Origin: an uncultured Rhodospirillales bacterium
Lineage (GTDB): Bacteria > Pseudomonadota > Alphaproteobacteria > CAAGCB01 > CAG-977
Assembly: GCA_902777205.1 (NCBI GenBank)
Contig: CACYSU010000008.1
Span: forward strand, 1-64,000
DNA: 64,000 bases
Reading direction: 5' to 3'
Numbering within the stretch: position 1 is the first letter of the stretch; each line of letters begins with the position of its first letter. The notes below the pieces were generated by a model. It saw only the letters and a program-made list of their open reading frames with translations. It was not told where the DNA came from and searched no databases. Positions 36,964 to 45,723 of this stretch are shown here, in pieces. The translations under genes were made by a program, and so were the position numbers.

Positions 36964-37668
36964 TTATTTTTTCTGCCGCGCCAGATGATACTGCGTCACC
37001 GTGAACCCCAACGGGTTGCGCAAACGCGAAAACATCGTGGCGTTGCTGGAATAGTAGCGGAACTGGATCGTGGCGATCCAGTGTTCGATCACGGGCGGGC
37101 TGACCGTTTTGTCCATGCGCCGCGTGTCGAAAAAAATCTGCCAGCTGTTCCACCCCTCTTTGATGATGCGCTTGATGTCCGTTTCCACCGTGACCTGCGG
37201 CGCCGTTTCCGGATCGGGGAAGTAGCGGGGCATTTCCTTTGTGACGAAATCCTCGTACACTTCGGGCGACGACATATAGCGCACAAGCCCCCCGCCGCCC
37301 CACTGGATGCGCATTTCGCGGGCGTTTTTCCACACGTTGTTGCGGGCGGTCACATATTGGCGCACGAACATTTCCGCCAAAACGTCCATCGCCGGCATAT
37401 CCGGATGCAGCGGTTCGAAATAGGACAGGTTTTCCGAATACGTCGGCGCCGTGACCAAAACGGAATCCACCTCCGCCTCTTTGGAAATGTGGATCAGCGA
37501 CAGGGCGAAAACGACGGCCGAAACGACCAGCGCGAAACACAGCACGCTGAAAAAACGCGACAGCCAGATAAAAGTGGAAACGCGTCCCCCGTCCGCCGGC
37601 GGTTTACCCAACCCCGCGGATTTCCTGACATTCGGGCGAACAGACGCATTTGACATACTTTTTTCCAT
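36964..37668 (-). CDS. virB8: VirB8-like T4SS inner-membrane protein (first copy)
   Basis: This 234-residue protein has a short cytoplasmic N-terminus, a transmembrane helix (about 34-54, FFSVLCFALVVSAVVFALSLI) and a VirB8 periplasmic domain with VRQYVTARNNVWKNAREM and the C-terminal SRLRNPLGFTVTQYHL (NPxG motif). It is the first gene of the visible T4SS operon. The ATG at 37668 is used; the ATG at 37656 is an alternative with a GGAA ribosome-binding site. Two different VirB8 proteins are a known trait of the Rickettsiales rvh system. Confidence 0.85.
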   Translation of the reverse strand: MEKSMSNASVRPNVRKSAGLGKPPADGGRVSTFIWLSRFFSVLCFALVVSAVVFALSLIHISKEAEVDSVLVTAPTYSENLSYFEPLHPDMPAMDVLAEMFVRQYVTARNNVWKNAREMRIQWGGGGLVRYMSSPEVYEDFVTKEMPRYFPDPETAPQVTVETDIKRIIKEGWNSWQIFFDTRRMDKTVSPPVIEHWIATIQFRYYSSNATMFSRLRNPLGFTVTQYHLARQKK

Positions 37669-37694
37669 TCTTTAATAGTGGCTCCATTTCGTTA

Positions 37695-37724
37695 AAAATA
37701 CCTTTCCGAACGGAAAAAAGTGAA
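37695..37724 (-). promoter_or_regulatory. candidate T4SS operon promoter with palindrome in the spacer
   Basis: On the minus strand TTCACT (37724-37719) and TATTTT (37700-37695) are 18 bases apart. The spacer contains the inverted repeat TTTCCG-CGGAAA (37703-37716), which could bind a regulator. It lies 27 bases before the first virB8 codon. Both hexamers are imperfect. Confidence 0.35.
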
Positions 37725-37769
37725 GAATTTAAACGGGAAAGCGGGCGTCCGCGCACGGACGCGGACGGA

Positions 37770-38480
37770 TCAGACGAACGCCTTTTCCAACGCCGCCGCC
37801 AAATGCCCCGCCGCCGTCATGTCGATGCCGTGCATCAAACCGGAAACGACGCGCGTTTCAACGGCGACGCCCGCCGCCGCCAGATTGCGCCGGTTCAGGT
37901 CGAACACCGCGGGCGGCACGACGTTGTCGGCGTCCCCGTGGATCAGGGTCACGGGCGGTCTGGACGCGATTTTTTCCGGCGTGAACACCGTCCCGTCGAA
38001 CGTCACGGCGACCGCGGACATCCCGACCGCCGCCGCCAGCGTTTCGTCAAAGCGCAAAGCCGTATAGACAGCCATCAGCCCGCCCTGCGAAAAACCGCAC
38101 AAAGCGGCCTTTGACGCCGGAACGCCCGCGTTTTCCAAAACGGCGCGCAAATAGGCGTCCGTCGTCGCGCGCGCCCGTTCCGCCAACGGCATCAGGGTTT
38201 TCAAATACCGCTCCCCCGCCTGCGGATCGGCCAGCTCCGCCGGATTGAACCCGTCAAGGTCGAACCATTGGTATCCGCCGAAAAATCCCAGCTCTTCCGG
38301 CGCGTCGGGGAAATAGAACGCGGCGTTCGGCAAACGCCGGCGCAGCAAACCGGAAATGCCGGACAGATCCTGCCCGTCCGCGCCGTATCCGTGAAAGAAC
38401 ACGGCGGCGTGCGACGGTTTTCCGCCGTCGGGCAGCGACGCGTAAGTCCGCAGCGGCAGATCCGTCAGCACCCGCATCAT
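37770..38480 (-). CDS. phospholipase/carboxylesterase-type alpha/beta hydrolase
   Basis: This 236-residue alpha/beta hydrolase has HGYGADGQDL near residue 30 and the nucleophile elbow LCGFSQGGLMA (Ser about 123). The late catalytic region has VTLIHGDADNVVPP (Asp) and MHGIDM (His). This resembles the small carboxylesterase family that includes acyl-protein thioesterase-like enzymes. The substrate is unknown. Its start overlaps the helicase stop by four bases, so the two are coupled. Confidence 0.85.
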   Translation of the reverse strand: MMRVLTDLPLRTYASLPDGGKPSHAAVFFHGYGADGQDLSGISGLLRRRLPNAAFYFPDAPEELGFFGGYQWFDLDGFNPAELADPQAGERYLKTLMPLAERARATTDAYLRAVLENAGVPASKAALCGFSQGGLMAVYTALRFDETLAAAVGMSAVAVTFDGTVFTPEKIASRPPVTLIHGDADNVVPPAVFDLNRRNLAAAGVAVETRVVSGLMHGIDMTAAGHLAAALEKAFV

Positions 38481-39940
38481 GACAGTTTGATCTCGTTCAT
38501 CATAAACGCCGGCATAGCGTTGCCGAAAGCCTTTGTTTCAGCGGGCTTGCGGTCGTTCTGCCGTTTGGGCGGGCGGTTGTTCTGAACGGGTTTGGCCTTT
38601 TTGTTGCCGTTCGCCGCCTTTGCCGCCGGAACGGCCGCTTTTTCCTTTTCGGGCGCGGGCTGTTTTTCTTTGACGGCCGGCTGTTTTTCCTTGGCCGCGG
38701 GCGCGCGTTCGCGCTTTTCATCCTTTTTCACGGCGTCGTTTTTCGGCGCGGCTTCGGCCTGTTTCGCGGATTTTCCGCAGCGTCTTCCTTTGGTTTTCGG
38801 TTCCGGTTCGGGATCCATTTCCACGGAAAAGCGGGACATTTCCTCGATCTTTTTGCCGATCATCTTTTCAATCGCGGCCAAAGCCTTGAAATCGCGCGAA
38901 GTCACCAGCATGAACGCGCGCCCCGTGCGCCCCGCGCGCCCCGTGCGGCCGATGCGGTGGATGTAATCTTCGGAATTGACGGGAACGTCAAAGTTGAAAA
39001 CGTGCGACACGTCGGGCAGATCCAGCCCGCGCGCGGCGACATCCGAACACACCAGCAGCTGCACGTTGCCGTCGCGGAAAGCGTTCAGCGTGTCCGTGCG
39101 CGCCCCCTGCGCCATGTCGCCGTGCAAAGCGGCGACGGAGAATTTGTGTTTCGTAAAGGATTTGAACAGGATGTCCACATCCTTTTTGCGGTTGCAGAAA
39201 ATCATCGCGTTTTTCACGTCTTCGGCGCGGATCAGGTTGCGCAGCACTTCGCGTTTGCCGCGTTCGTTCGTTTTCACGATGAACTGTTCGACCGTGTCCG
39301 CCGTGGACATCGGGGGATCGACGCGGATCTCGACGGGGAATTTCATAAACTTCTGCGCCAAAGCCTTGATTTCCGGCAGCATCGTCGCGGAAAACAGCAG
39401 CGTCTGGCGCATCGACGGCAGCTTGGACGCGATTTTTTCCACGTCGGGAATGAACCCCATGTCCAACATCCGGTCGGCTTCGTCCAGCACGAACACGCGC
39501 ACGTCGCGCAGCAAAATGCGGCCGCGTTCGCACAGGTCGATCATACGGCCGGGGGTGGCGATCAGCACGTCAACGCCGCGCGACAAAATCTTTTGCTGTT
39601 CCACCATGGATTCGCCGCCGATCAGCAAAGCCATCGTCAGCTTTTGGTATTTGCCGTATTTCTGGAAACATTCGGCGATCTGCGTGGCCAGTTCGCGCGT
39701 CGGCGACAGGATCAGCGTTCTGGGCATCAAAGCCTTTGCCCGACCGTTGGCCAGAATGTCGATCATGGGCAGGGTGAACGCGGCGGTTTTGCCCGTCCCC
39801 GTCTGCGCGATCCCCATCACGTCGTTGCGTTTCAAAATTTCGGGAATGGCCTTTTCCTGAATGGGGGTGGGTTCCGTATAGCCGACTTCTTCGACGGCTT
39901 TCAAAGTGTTTTCGTTCAGTCCGAGATCAGAAAATTTCAT
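38477..39940 (-). CDS. rhlE: DEAD-box ATP-dependent RNA helicase, RhlE-like
   Basis: This 487-residue protein has all helicase motifs in order: the Q motif (PTPIQEKAIPEIL), motif I AQTGTGKTAAF, PTRELA, motif II VLDEADRMLD, SAT, motif V with ARGLDLPDVSHV, and motif VI HRIGRTGRAGRTGRAF. The C-terminal 110 residues are basic, Lys/Ala/Pro/Gln-rich and disordered, as in RhlE-type RNA-binding tails. It would remodel RNA or ribosome intermediates. It forms an operon with the downstream esterase. Confidence 0.92.
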   Translation of the reverse strand: MKFSDLGLNENTLKAVEEVGYTEPTPIQEKAIPEILKRNDVMGIAQTGTGKTAAFTLPMIDILANGRAKALMPRTLILSPTRELATQIAECFQKYGKYQKLTMALLIGGESMVEQQKILSRGVDVLIATPGRMIDLCERGRILLRDVRVFVLDEADRMLDMGFIPDVEKIASKLPSMRQTLLFSATMLPEIKALAQKFMKFPVEIRVDPPMSTADTVEQFIVKTNERGKREVLRNLIRAEDVKNAMIFCNRKKDVDILFKSFTKHKFSVAALHGDMAQGARTDTLNAFRDGNVQLLVCSDVAARGLDLPDVSHVFNFDVPVNSEDYIHRIGRTGRAGRTGRAFMLVTSRDFKALAAIEKMIGKKIEEMSRFSVEMDPEPEPKTKGRRCGKSAKQAEAAPKNDAVKKDEKRERAPAAKEKQPAVKEKQPAPEKEKAAVPAAKAANGNKKAKPVQNNRPPKRQNDRKPAETKAFGNAMPAFMMNEIKLS

Positions 39941-40012
39941 TTTTATGTTTTTATTCCGTTAAAAGTGTGGCACGAATAAATAAGCTTATATACCGAAATG
40001 AAAGGCAGGACA

Positions 40013-40561
40013 ATGTTAATCAGCAAATCGGATTCATGTCTTTTGATCATTGACGTTCAGGAACGTCTGGCGCCGGCCGCGAACGAACCGCGCCGCGTCA
40101 TCGATGGATGTTCCCGCCTGTTGAAAGGCGCGGGCGTTCTGGGCGTTCCCGTCATCATCACCGAACAATACCCCAAAGGGTTGGGGGCGTCGGTTTTCGA
40201 CATCCGCGACGCCGCGCCCGAAAACGCCTTTTATTTCCCGAAAACCAGCCTGTCCGCCGTCGGACAGGACGGATTCACCCAGCATTTCGACGCTTTGAAC
40301 AAAAAGCAGGTCGTCATCGCCGGCGTCGAAGAACACATCTGCGTTCTGCAAACGGCCGTCGAATTAAAGGAACGCGGATGCGACGTGTTCGTCGTCACGG
40401 ACGCTTCGGGCAGCCGGACGGCCGAAAACGAACAGGCCGCGCAAGAACGGTTCAAGCAGGAGGGCGTCACCCTCGTCACCGTCGAAATGGTTTTGTTCGA
40501 GTGGCTGCGCAAAGCGGGCACTCCCGAATTCAAAGACATTCAAAACCGTTTGATCAAATAG
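40013..40561 (+). CDS. isochorismatase-family hydrolase
   Basis: This 182-residue protein has the cysteine-hydrolase layout of the family: LLIIDVQERLAP (catalytic Asp about residue 15), PKTSLSAVG (Lys) and VVIAGVEEHICVLQTAVEL with the nucleophilic Cys near 107. Such enzymes act as amidases or isochorismatase-like hydrolases; the substrate is not predictable. ATG at 40013 with AAAGG upstream is preferred over the in-frame ATG at 39998. It is followed after 10 bases by another hydrolase, probably in one transcript. Confidence 0.85.
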   Translation: MLISKSDSCLLIIDVQERLAPAANEPRRVIDGCSRLLKGAGVLGVPVIITEQYPKGLGASVFDIRDAAPENAFYFPKTSLSAVGQDGFTQHFDALNKKQVVIAGVEEHICVLQTAVELKERGCDVFVVTDASGSRTAENEQAAQERFKQEGVTLVTVEMVLFEWLRKAGTPEFKDIQNRLIK

Positions 40562-40571
40562 GAAACCCGCC

Positions 40572-41285
40572 ATGAAAACGCCCGTCGTCCTTTTGCCCGC
40601 CCTGCTGTGCAACGCGGGGCTGTTCATCCACCAGATCAAGGCGCTGGAAAACGAAGCCGACTTTTTCGTCCCCGATTTGGGGTTGGACACGACCGTCGCG
40701 GCGACGGCGCGGCGCGTTTTAGCCCAAATCAAAGGCGATTTCGTTCTGGGCGGCATTTCCATGGGCGGCTATGTCGCTTTTGAAATATTGCGCCAAGCCC
40801 CCGAACGGGTCAAAGGGCTGATTTTAATGGACACGAACGCGCACGCAGATCCCGAACCCGCGCGCAAAAAACGGGCGGAAATGATCGAAGCCGCGCAAAC
40901 CGGCGGGATCGAATCCGTCATCGAACCGTCCTTGTTCAGCGTCGTCGCCCCGCGGCACCGCGAAAACGACCTGATCCGCCATGTTTTGGAACATATGGCG
41001 CGCGCGACCGGCGTTGAAAAGTACGTCAACGAACAGCGCGTCATTTCGACCCGTCCGGATTCAACGGAACTGCTGGAAAAAATCGCCTGCCCGACGCTGG
41101 TTCTGGGCGGCGAGGACGACGTTCTGTCCCCGCCGGAATCCATGGACGCGATCACCGCGCGCATCCCGACCGCGATCCACGCCGTCATCAAAGACAGCGG
41201 CCACCTGCCGCCGCTGGAAAATCCGGCCGCGACGACCGCCGCCCTGCGTGTTTTCCTGAACCGCGCGCGTATGCAAAAAAAGTGA
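40572..41285 (+). CDS. alpha/beta hydrolase
   Basis: This 237-residue protein has an alpha/beta hydrolase fold with the nucleophile elbow LGGISMGGYVAFE (Ser near residue 63), a late Asp in LVLGGEDDVLSPP and a His in DSGHLPPLENP. There is no signal peptide, so it is cytoplasmic. The specific substrate is unknown. It is likely co-transcribed with the isochorismatase-like gene. Confidence 0.85.
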   Translation: MKTPVVLLPALLCNAGLFIHQIKALENEADFFVPDLGLDTTVAATARRVLAQIKGDFVLGGISMGGYVAFEILRQAPERVKGLILMDTNAHADPEPARKKRAEMIEAAQTGGIESVIEPSLFSVVAPRHRENDLIRHVLEHMARATGVEKYVNEQRVISTRPDSTELLEKIACPTLVLGGEDDVLSPPESMDAITARIPTAIHAVIKDSGHLPPLENPAATTAALRVFLNRARMQKK

Positions 41286-41353
41286 CGCGTTAGCGTTTTG
41301 TGAACCTTTACCCTTTAGAATCAACGGCGTATCGCTTTTGAAAGAGGCCGTTC

Positions 41354-41788
41354 ATGCGCAAACTTCTGTTTTTCATCGCCTGTCTGGGATTGACCGCGCC
41401 GTCCGGCGCCGCGGCGCAATCCAACGATATCGAGGAAATCGGCAATCTGGCCGGCGCCGTCATGGCGTGCGGGGCGTACAAACCGCTTTACCAGTTCGAG
41501 GAAATCCTCAGCCGGTATTTCAGCAACACGTCGCCGAACCAAGCGGCGGAGGAAGCGTTGATCCGCCGTTACTCCGCGGCCAAAGTATCCACTTTCGCGC
41601 TGCAGAGCAAACGCAGCAAAGACGATTGCCCGCAAACGGTTTCCGATTTCACCCGCATGGGGATTTTCAAATTCGAGCTGTATTCCGACGGTTCGCTGAA
41701 AACACCCGAAGGCAAATTCCTGTTCCCGCGGGGACAGAAGAAACTGGCCGCCGAAGCCGTCAGAGTCTATCCGCGCAAAAAACGCTGA
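41354..41788 (+). CDS. exported protein of unknown function
   Basis: This 144-residue protein has a signal peptide (MRKLLFFIACLGLTAPSGAAA). The mature domain has two cysteines (VMACGAYK and DDCPQT) that may pair, and is mostly helical and charged, ending in a basic tail. I recognise no family. It is convergent with the next gene, with no bases between the two stop codons. Confidence 0.75.
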   Translation: MRKLLFFIACLGLTAPSGAAAQSNDIEEIGNLAGAVMACGAYKPLYQFEEILSRYFSNTSPNQAAEEALIRRYSAAKVSTFALQSKRSKDDCPQTVSDFTRMGIFKFELYSDGSLKTPEGKFLFPRGQKKLAAEAVRVYPRKKR

Positions 41789-42802
41789 TCATTCATTTTC
41801 CGGAATATCGACCAGATCCGCGCTTTGCAGCAGATCCAGCGGCGGATACACCCCCGTTTTGCGCGCCGCCGTCATATTCACGACCGCCAGCGGCCGCTGC
41901 GGCGTTTCGATCGGAATGTCATAGGCCTGCACCTTGTCGCGCAATATTTTCAACGCCTTGCGCCCCGCCAGACGGCCGACGTTGTAATACCGGTGAACCA
42001 AAGCGAACAGCGCGCCGTCGTGCCGCACCGCGCCTTCGGACGCCGAAAAAACGGGGATTGAAAACGCCGCCGCCGCGTCGATCAACGTTTTGCGGTGGGC
42101 GTTCATAAATGCGTCGGGCCCCAAATAAACCGCGTCAACCTTGGCGTCGGCCAGTTCGGCGACCAGCCCGTCGATCGCCGCCGCGTCCGGTTTGCCGTCG
42201 GCGTCCGCCGGAACGGGACGGTCAACCAGATCGAACCGCATCAGCGCGGCATACCGTTTCAGCTGGTCAACCGCGACCTGCGCGTTCGTTTCGGCCGGAT
42301 TATATACGACGCCCAGCCGTTTGAACCCCGTCACCCGCCGCGCGTATTGCAGCTGGTCGGACATCGCGGCCAAATGCGTCACGCCGGTGATGTTGCGCCC
42401 CTGCGCCGCCAGCGAAGACACCAGCCCGCTTTCGACCGGCTGGGACACCACCATGAACACCGCGGGGACGGCGCCGTATTTCGCGACGGGGCCGTTGTTT
42501 TTCGTCCCCAGCATTTCCAACGTCGCCAGCGTCCCCCACGTCACCAGCAAATCGGGCGACGTTTCGGCCACTTCGGCGATCAACGCGGGAATCCCGTCCG
42601 TTTTCCGGTTCAAATCGCGCCGGATGATTTCCACGTCGGCGCGCGCGGATTTCAAATAATCCTGAAAACCGCGGCAGGCGTCCTCGCACCCGTTCCACAG
42701 CACCATGTACACCTTGGCCGGCGCGGCGGCGCAAACGGCCGGCGTCAATAAAAACATCAGGAACAGAAGTTTAAAAAGCCGTTTCACGCGCGAACCTTTC
42801 AT
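41789..42802 (-). CDS. ABC-type substrate-binding protein (ABC_sub_bind family)
   Basis: This 337-residue protein has a signal peptide (about 1-27) and the two-lobed pattern of the PF04392-type binding proteins: DLLVTWGTLATLEML, NITGVTHLAAMSDQLQYARRV, KRLGVVYNPAETNAQV, and late GRLAGRKALKIL. Ligands of this family include amino acids and other small molecules. No permease or ATPase gene is nearby, so it is an orphan here. Its start lies inside the upstream membrane-protein gene (32-base overlap), indicating tight coupling. Confidence 0.8.
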   Translation of the reverse strand: MKGSRVKRLFKLLFLMFLLTPAVCAAAPAKVYMVLWNGCEDACRGFQDYLKSARADVEIIRRDLNRKTDGIPALIAEVAETSPDLLVTWGTLATLEMLGTKNNGPVAKYGAVPAVFMVVSQPVESGLVSSLAAQGRNITGVTHLAAMSDQLQYARRVTGFKRLGVVYNPAETNAQVAVDQLKRYAALMRFDLVDRPVPADADGKPDAAAIDGLVAELADAKVDAVYLGPDAFMNAHRKTLIDAAAAFSIPVFSASEGAVRHDGALFALVHRYYNVGRLAGRKALKILRDKVQAYDIPIETPQRPLAVVNMTAARKTGVYPPLDLLQSADLVDIPENE

Positions 42803-43835
42803 TCACCCCGATCTGCACCCATCCGGCCGCCCCGTCGGCGTCGCTGACGGATTCCGCGGCGTTGTAATACCCGTCGCGCAGCGAAATCCTGCCCGTGCGC
42901 CGGTCGGCGTCGAACGCTTTGGCGGCGGCGCCCGATTCATACAGGACGCGGCCGTTTTTGTCCGTCACCAAAATGAATTCGATCTCTTTGTTTTGTTCGC
43001 GCAGGGCGTTCAGCACGCTTTCCAAACCGTTGACCGATTGGAACGGCACGCCGTTTTTCACCGCGCGTTCGATTTGCGCGCGGACGTTTTTGGCGACAAC
43101 GCCCGCTTTGGCGGCGATCGCCGGCCGCAAATCGTTTTCAAACGATCCGGACAGGGCGGACACGCCGATTTTCACGCAGCCGATCAAAACCGCCGCGCCG
43201 ACAACGACCGCCGACGCCCGCGCCGCGCCGCCGTTCAGGGCGAAACGCCCTTTCAAATCGCCGGACAGGAAAATCAGCACCCACGCCAACACGCCGGCGA
43301 CGGCCATCCGGACGGAAAACCGCAGCGTCGTCGAAATCATCTTTTCCCGCATTCGCGCGGCCGGCGCCGTTTTGTATTCGGCGGCCAAGCATCCCTCGCG
43401 TTCGGCAAAGGCGTCGATCAAAGGCAGCCCGACCGTTTCCTTTCCCTCGTCGGGATCGACGAACGGCAATCGGGAACCGGCGCATTTTTCAATCCACTTT
43501 TCCGGCACGGCGGAACCCGTCTGCGCCGCGGCCGTCCCGAACAGGATACGCCCCGTCCGCGCGTCGAACACAAAGGCGGACAAAACGTCCGCGTCGTCGG
43601 CCGCGAATTTGATCAGCATCCGTTCAACCTTTTCGATTTCGGGCAAAGCCGCGCCCTTGTCCATTTCGACCTGTATCCGGTCGCGCAGACGCGTCATCGC
43701 GATTTGCGTTCCGGCGTCGCGCAAGGCGTTACCCGCGGTTTCATATTTCACGAACCGCGATCCGGCGAAAGCGAACACCGCCGCGCACCACAAAAGCGAA
43801 GCCAAAAGGGCGTGGGTTAAATGCTGACTGCGCAT
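42771..43835 (-). CDS. membrane protein with two sensor-like domains and no output domain
   Basis: Read from the ATG at 43835, this 354-residue protein has a first transmembrane helix (about 5-24), a periplasmic domain of about 150 residues with SAFVFDARTGRILFGT, two further helices (about 165-188 and 195-220), and a last domain with EFILVTDKNGRVLYESG. Both soluble parts recall Cache/PAS-like sensor folds. No kinase, cyclase or HAMP domain follows. The overlap with the binding-protein gene suggests a joint ligand-sensing or transport role, unproven. Confidence 0.65.
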   Translation of the reverse strand: MRSQHLTHALLASLLWCAAVFAFAGSRFVKYETAGNALRDAGTQIAMTRLRDRIQVEMDKGAALPEIEKVERMLIKFAADDADVLSAFVFDARTGRILFGTAAAQTGSAVPEKWIEKCAGSRLPFVDPDEGKETVGLPLIDAFAEREGCLAAEYKTAPAARMREKMISTTLRFSVRMAVAGVLAWVLIFLSGDLKGRFALNGGAARASAVVVGAAVLIGCVKIGVSALSGSFENDLRPAIAAKAGVVAKNVRAQIERAVKNGVPFQSVNGLESVLNALREQNKEIEFILVTDKNGRVLYESGAAAKAFDADRRTGRISLRDGYYNAAESVSDADGAAGWVQIGVNERFARETAF

Positions 43836-43905
43836 GAATCCGTCTTTCCCGATAAACACATAACGGATCAACTATACGCGCGCATTGTAAAAAAAGCGTG
43901 AACGC

Positions 43906-45723
43906 CTATTGCGGATACAGCGGCGGGACGGGCGGTTTTTCCCCGTTTTTCCCTGTTTTCGCCGCCGATTGCGCCGATTGGAAAACCGTCCAAAGCGCGT
44001 TGCCGTCCCATTTCGCCGCCCGTCCGCCGTACAGTGCGCCGTTCAGCTTTTCCACCTGATCCGTCAGCACCGCGTCATTGAAACGGCCGGCCAAAGCGGA
44101 CAGGGTCAAAGGCGGCCTTTCCGGCCACAGGGATTGCCCGACGGCCAACAGGGCGGCTTTCGCCCGTTCGGCATCGCCGGAACGGCAGGCGGATTTCAAA
44201 TCGCCCGCAGCCGTTCTTAACGACACGTTTTGACGCGCGCCGCCCTCCGCTTTTCCTTTGTTTTTGAAAAACAGATAACGCGCCGCCAGCCCCAACGCCG
44301 TCACGACGAAACATCCCGCCAATATTCCGGCCAGAAACAGCCGCAAAGGCGACTGGGCGGCGATTTTTTCCAAAACAGCCAACCCCTCCGCCGCCGCCGC
44401 GGGAGCGGGGGCGGACGCCGCCGGAACGGCCTCGGTTTCCGCCTTTTTTTCAACCGGCGGCGGCACGGTCTGCGCCGTGTTTTCCGGCCGGACGGGCGCG
44501 GAAACAGCCGCCCCCGTCACAACGACGGTTCGCGCGGGCAGGACGGCTTTGCGCGTTTGCCCCGACGCGACATCGAACCACGGAATTTCCAAAGCGGGCA
44601 GGACGACCCGCCCCGCCTCGGTCGGCATAAAGACGATCTGGCGCGTTTTCACGCCGACGATGCCGCCGTTGTCAAACACGTTTTTGGAATCCGTCTTTCC
44701 GGGGTACTGTTTATACGCGCTTCCGTCGGGAAAGACGACATCCGGAATTTGCGAATCCCGCGCCCCCGCCGCCGAAACGGTCACGGTGCGGGTCAGCGCG
44801 TCGCCCAAAGCGACCGATCCGCCCGCCGGTTCGACGGTTTCGGACACGGCGACGTTCGTCGCGGGCAACCACGCGCCGGTGACGTGATCGGGCTTTTCGC
44901 GCACGTTTAATTCAATGCCGGCGGTCTGCGCGGCGACGACCTTTTGCCCGCCGAACCCCGCCGTGAAAAATCCGCCGAAACCGAACGGATCGTCGTCCAA
45001 GTCCGCGTCACGGCCGTCCGGATCGCTGATCATCCCCTGAAAACGGAACGGGGGCAGCGCGACGCGGCCGGTTTTGTTTGAAAACAGCAGGTATTTGTAT
45101 TCCAGCACGTCGTACAGCCGCCCGTTCACCGTTTCGCGCGACCGTTTCGCGTCCCCCCATTGTTCGGCGACGACGCCGTCGGCGCGCGGCGCCGCGACCG
45201 TCCCGTCCAGCAGCGGCGTTTGCACGAACGAATACAGCTTGACCGTCAAAACGGTTTGCTGGCCGACATAGGGGGTCTTGTCCGCGATTTCGGAACGGAT
45301 GAAAACGTTTGATTGCCGCGCCGCGTCCGCCTTTTCACCCGACGGCGCGGAAACGGCCGTTCCGCCCGCGACGACCGTCAGCTTCAGCGGCTTGGTTTGT
45401 TCCCTGCCCGCGCGAATGGACGGCAGGACGACCTCGCCCGTTTTTTTGGGGATCAAGGTCAGGACGTTTTCGTTGAACGTCTGCGATTTGCCGTTGACAT
45501 AGCTGGATTTATAGCTTTTGCGCTGCATGACGATCGTGAAATCGGCGTTCAAAACGGACACGTCGGGATCCGCCCCGCCGCCGTCCTGACGCAGGTAAAG
45601 CTGGAAACTTTCGCCCTCCGGAATGGTGGTGGCGCTGACGTTCGCCTGAAAATCCGCCGCGGCCGGACGGATTGAAAGCGCGGCCGCCCACAGCAACGCC
45701 GCCATGATCGTTTTTTTCATCAT
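43906..45723 (-). CDS. batD: BatD-like protein
   Basis: This 605-residue protein has a signal peptide (KKTIMAALLWAAALSIRPAAA), several beta-sandwich domains starting FQANVSATTIPEGESFQLYL as in BatD, a Pro/Ala-rich linker (about 440-480) and a transmembrane helix (about 490-512) before a cytoplasmic helical tail. BatD proteins occur with VWA proteins in Bacteroides aerotolerance-type operons; their mechanism is unclear. ATG at 45723 overlaps the previous gene stop (45720). It is the last gene of the Bat-type operon. Confidence 0.85.
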   Translation of the reverse strand: MMKKTIMAALLWAAALSIRPAAADFQANVSATTIPEGESFQLYLRQDGGGADPDVSVLNADFTIVMQRKSYKSSYVNGKSQTFNENVLTLIPKKTGEVVLPSIRAGREQTKPLKLTVVAGGTAVSAPSGEKADAARQSNVFIRSEIADKTPYVGQQTVLTVKLYSFVQTPLLDGTVAAPRADGVVAEQWGDAKRSRETVNGRLYDVLEYKYLLFSNKTGRVALPPFRFQGMISDPDGRDADLDDDPFGFGGFFTAGFGGQKVVAAQTAGIELNVREKPDHVTGAWLPATNVAVSETVEPAGGSVALGDALTRTVTVSAAGARDSQIPDVVFPDGSAYKQYPGKTDSKNVFDNGGIVGVKTRQIVFMPTEAGRVVLPALEIPWFDVASGQTRKAVLPARTVVVTGAAVSAPVRPENTAQTVPPPVEKKAETEAVPAASAPAPAAAAEGLAVLEKIAAQSPLRLFLAGILAGCFVVTALGLAARYLFFKNKGKAEGGARQNVSLRTAAGDLKSACRSGDAERAKAALLAVGQSLWPERPPLTLSALAGRFNDAVLTDQVEKLNGALYGGRAAKWDGNALWTVFQSAQSAAKTGKNGEKPPVPPLYPQ

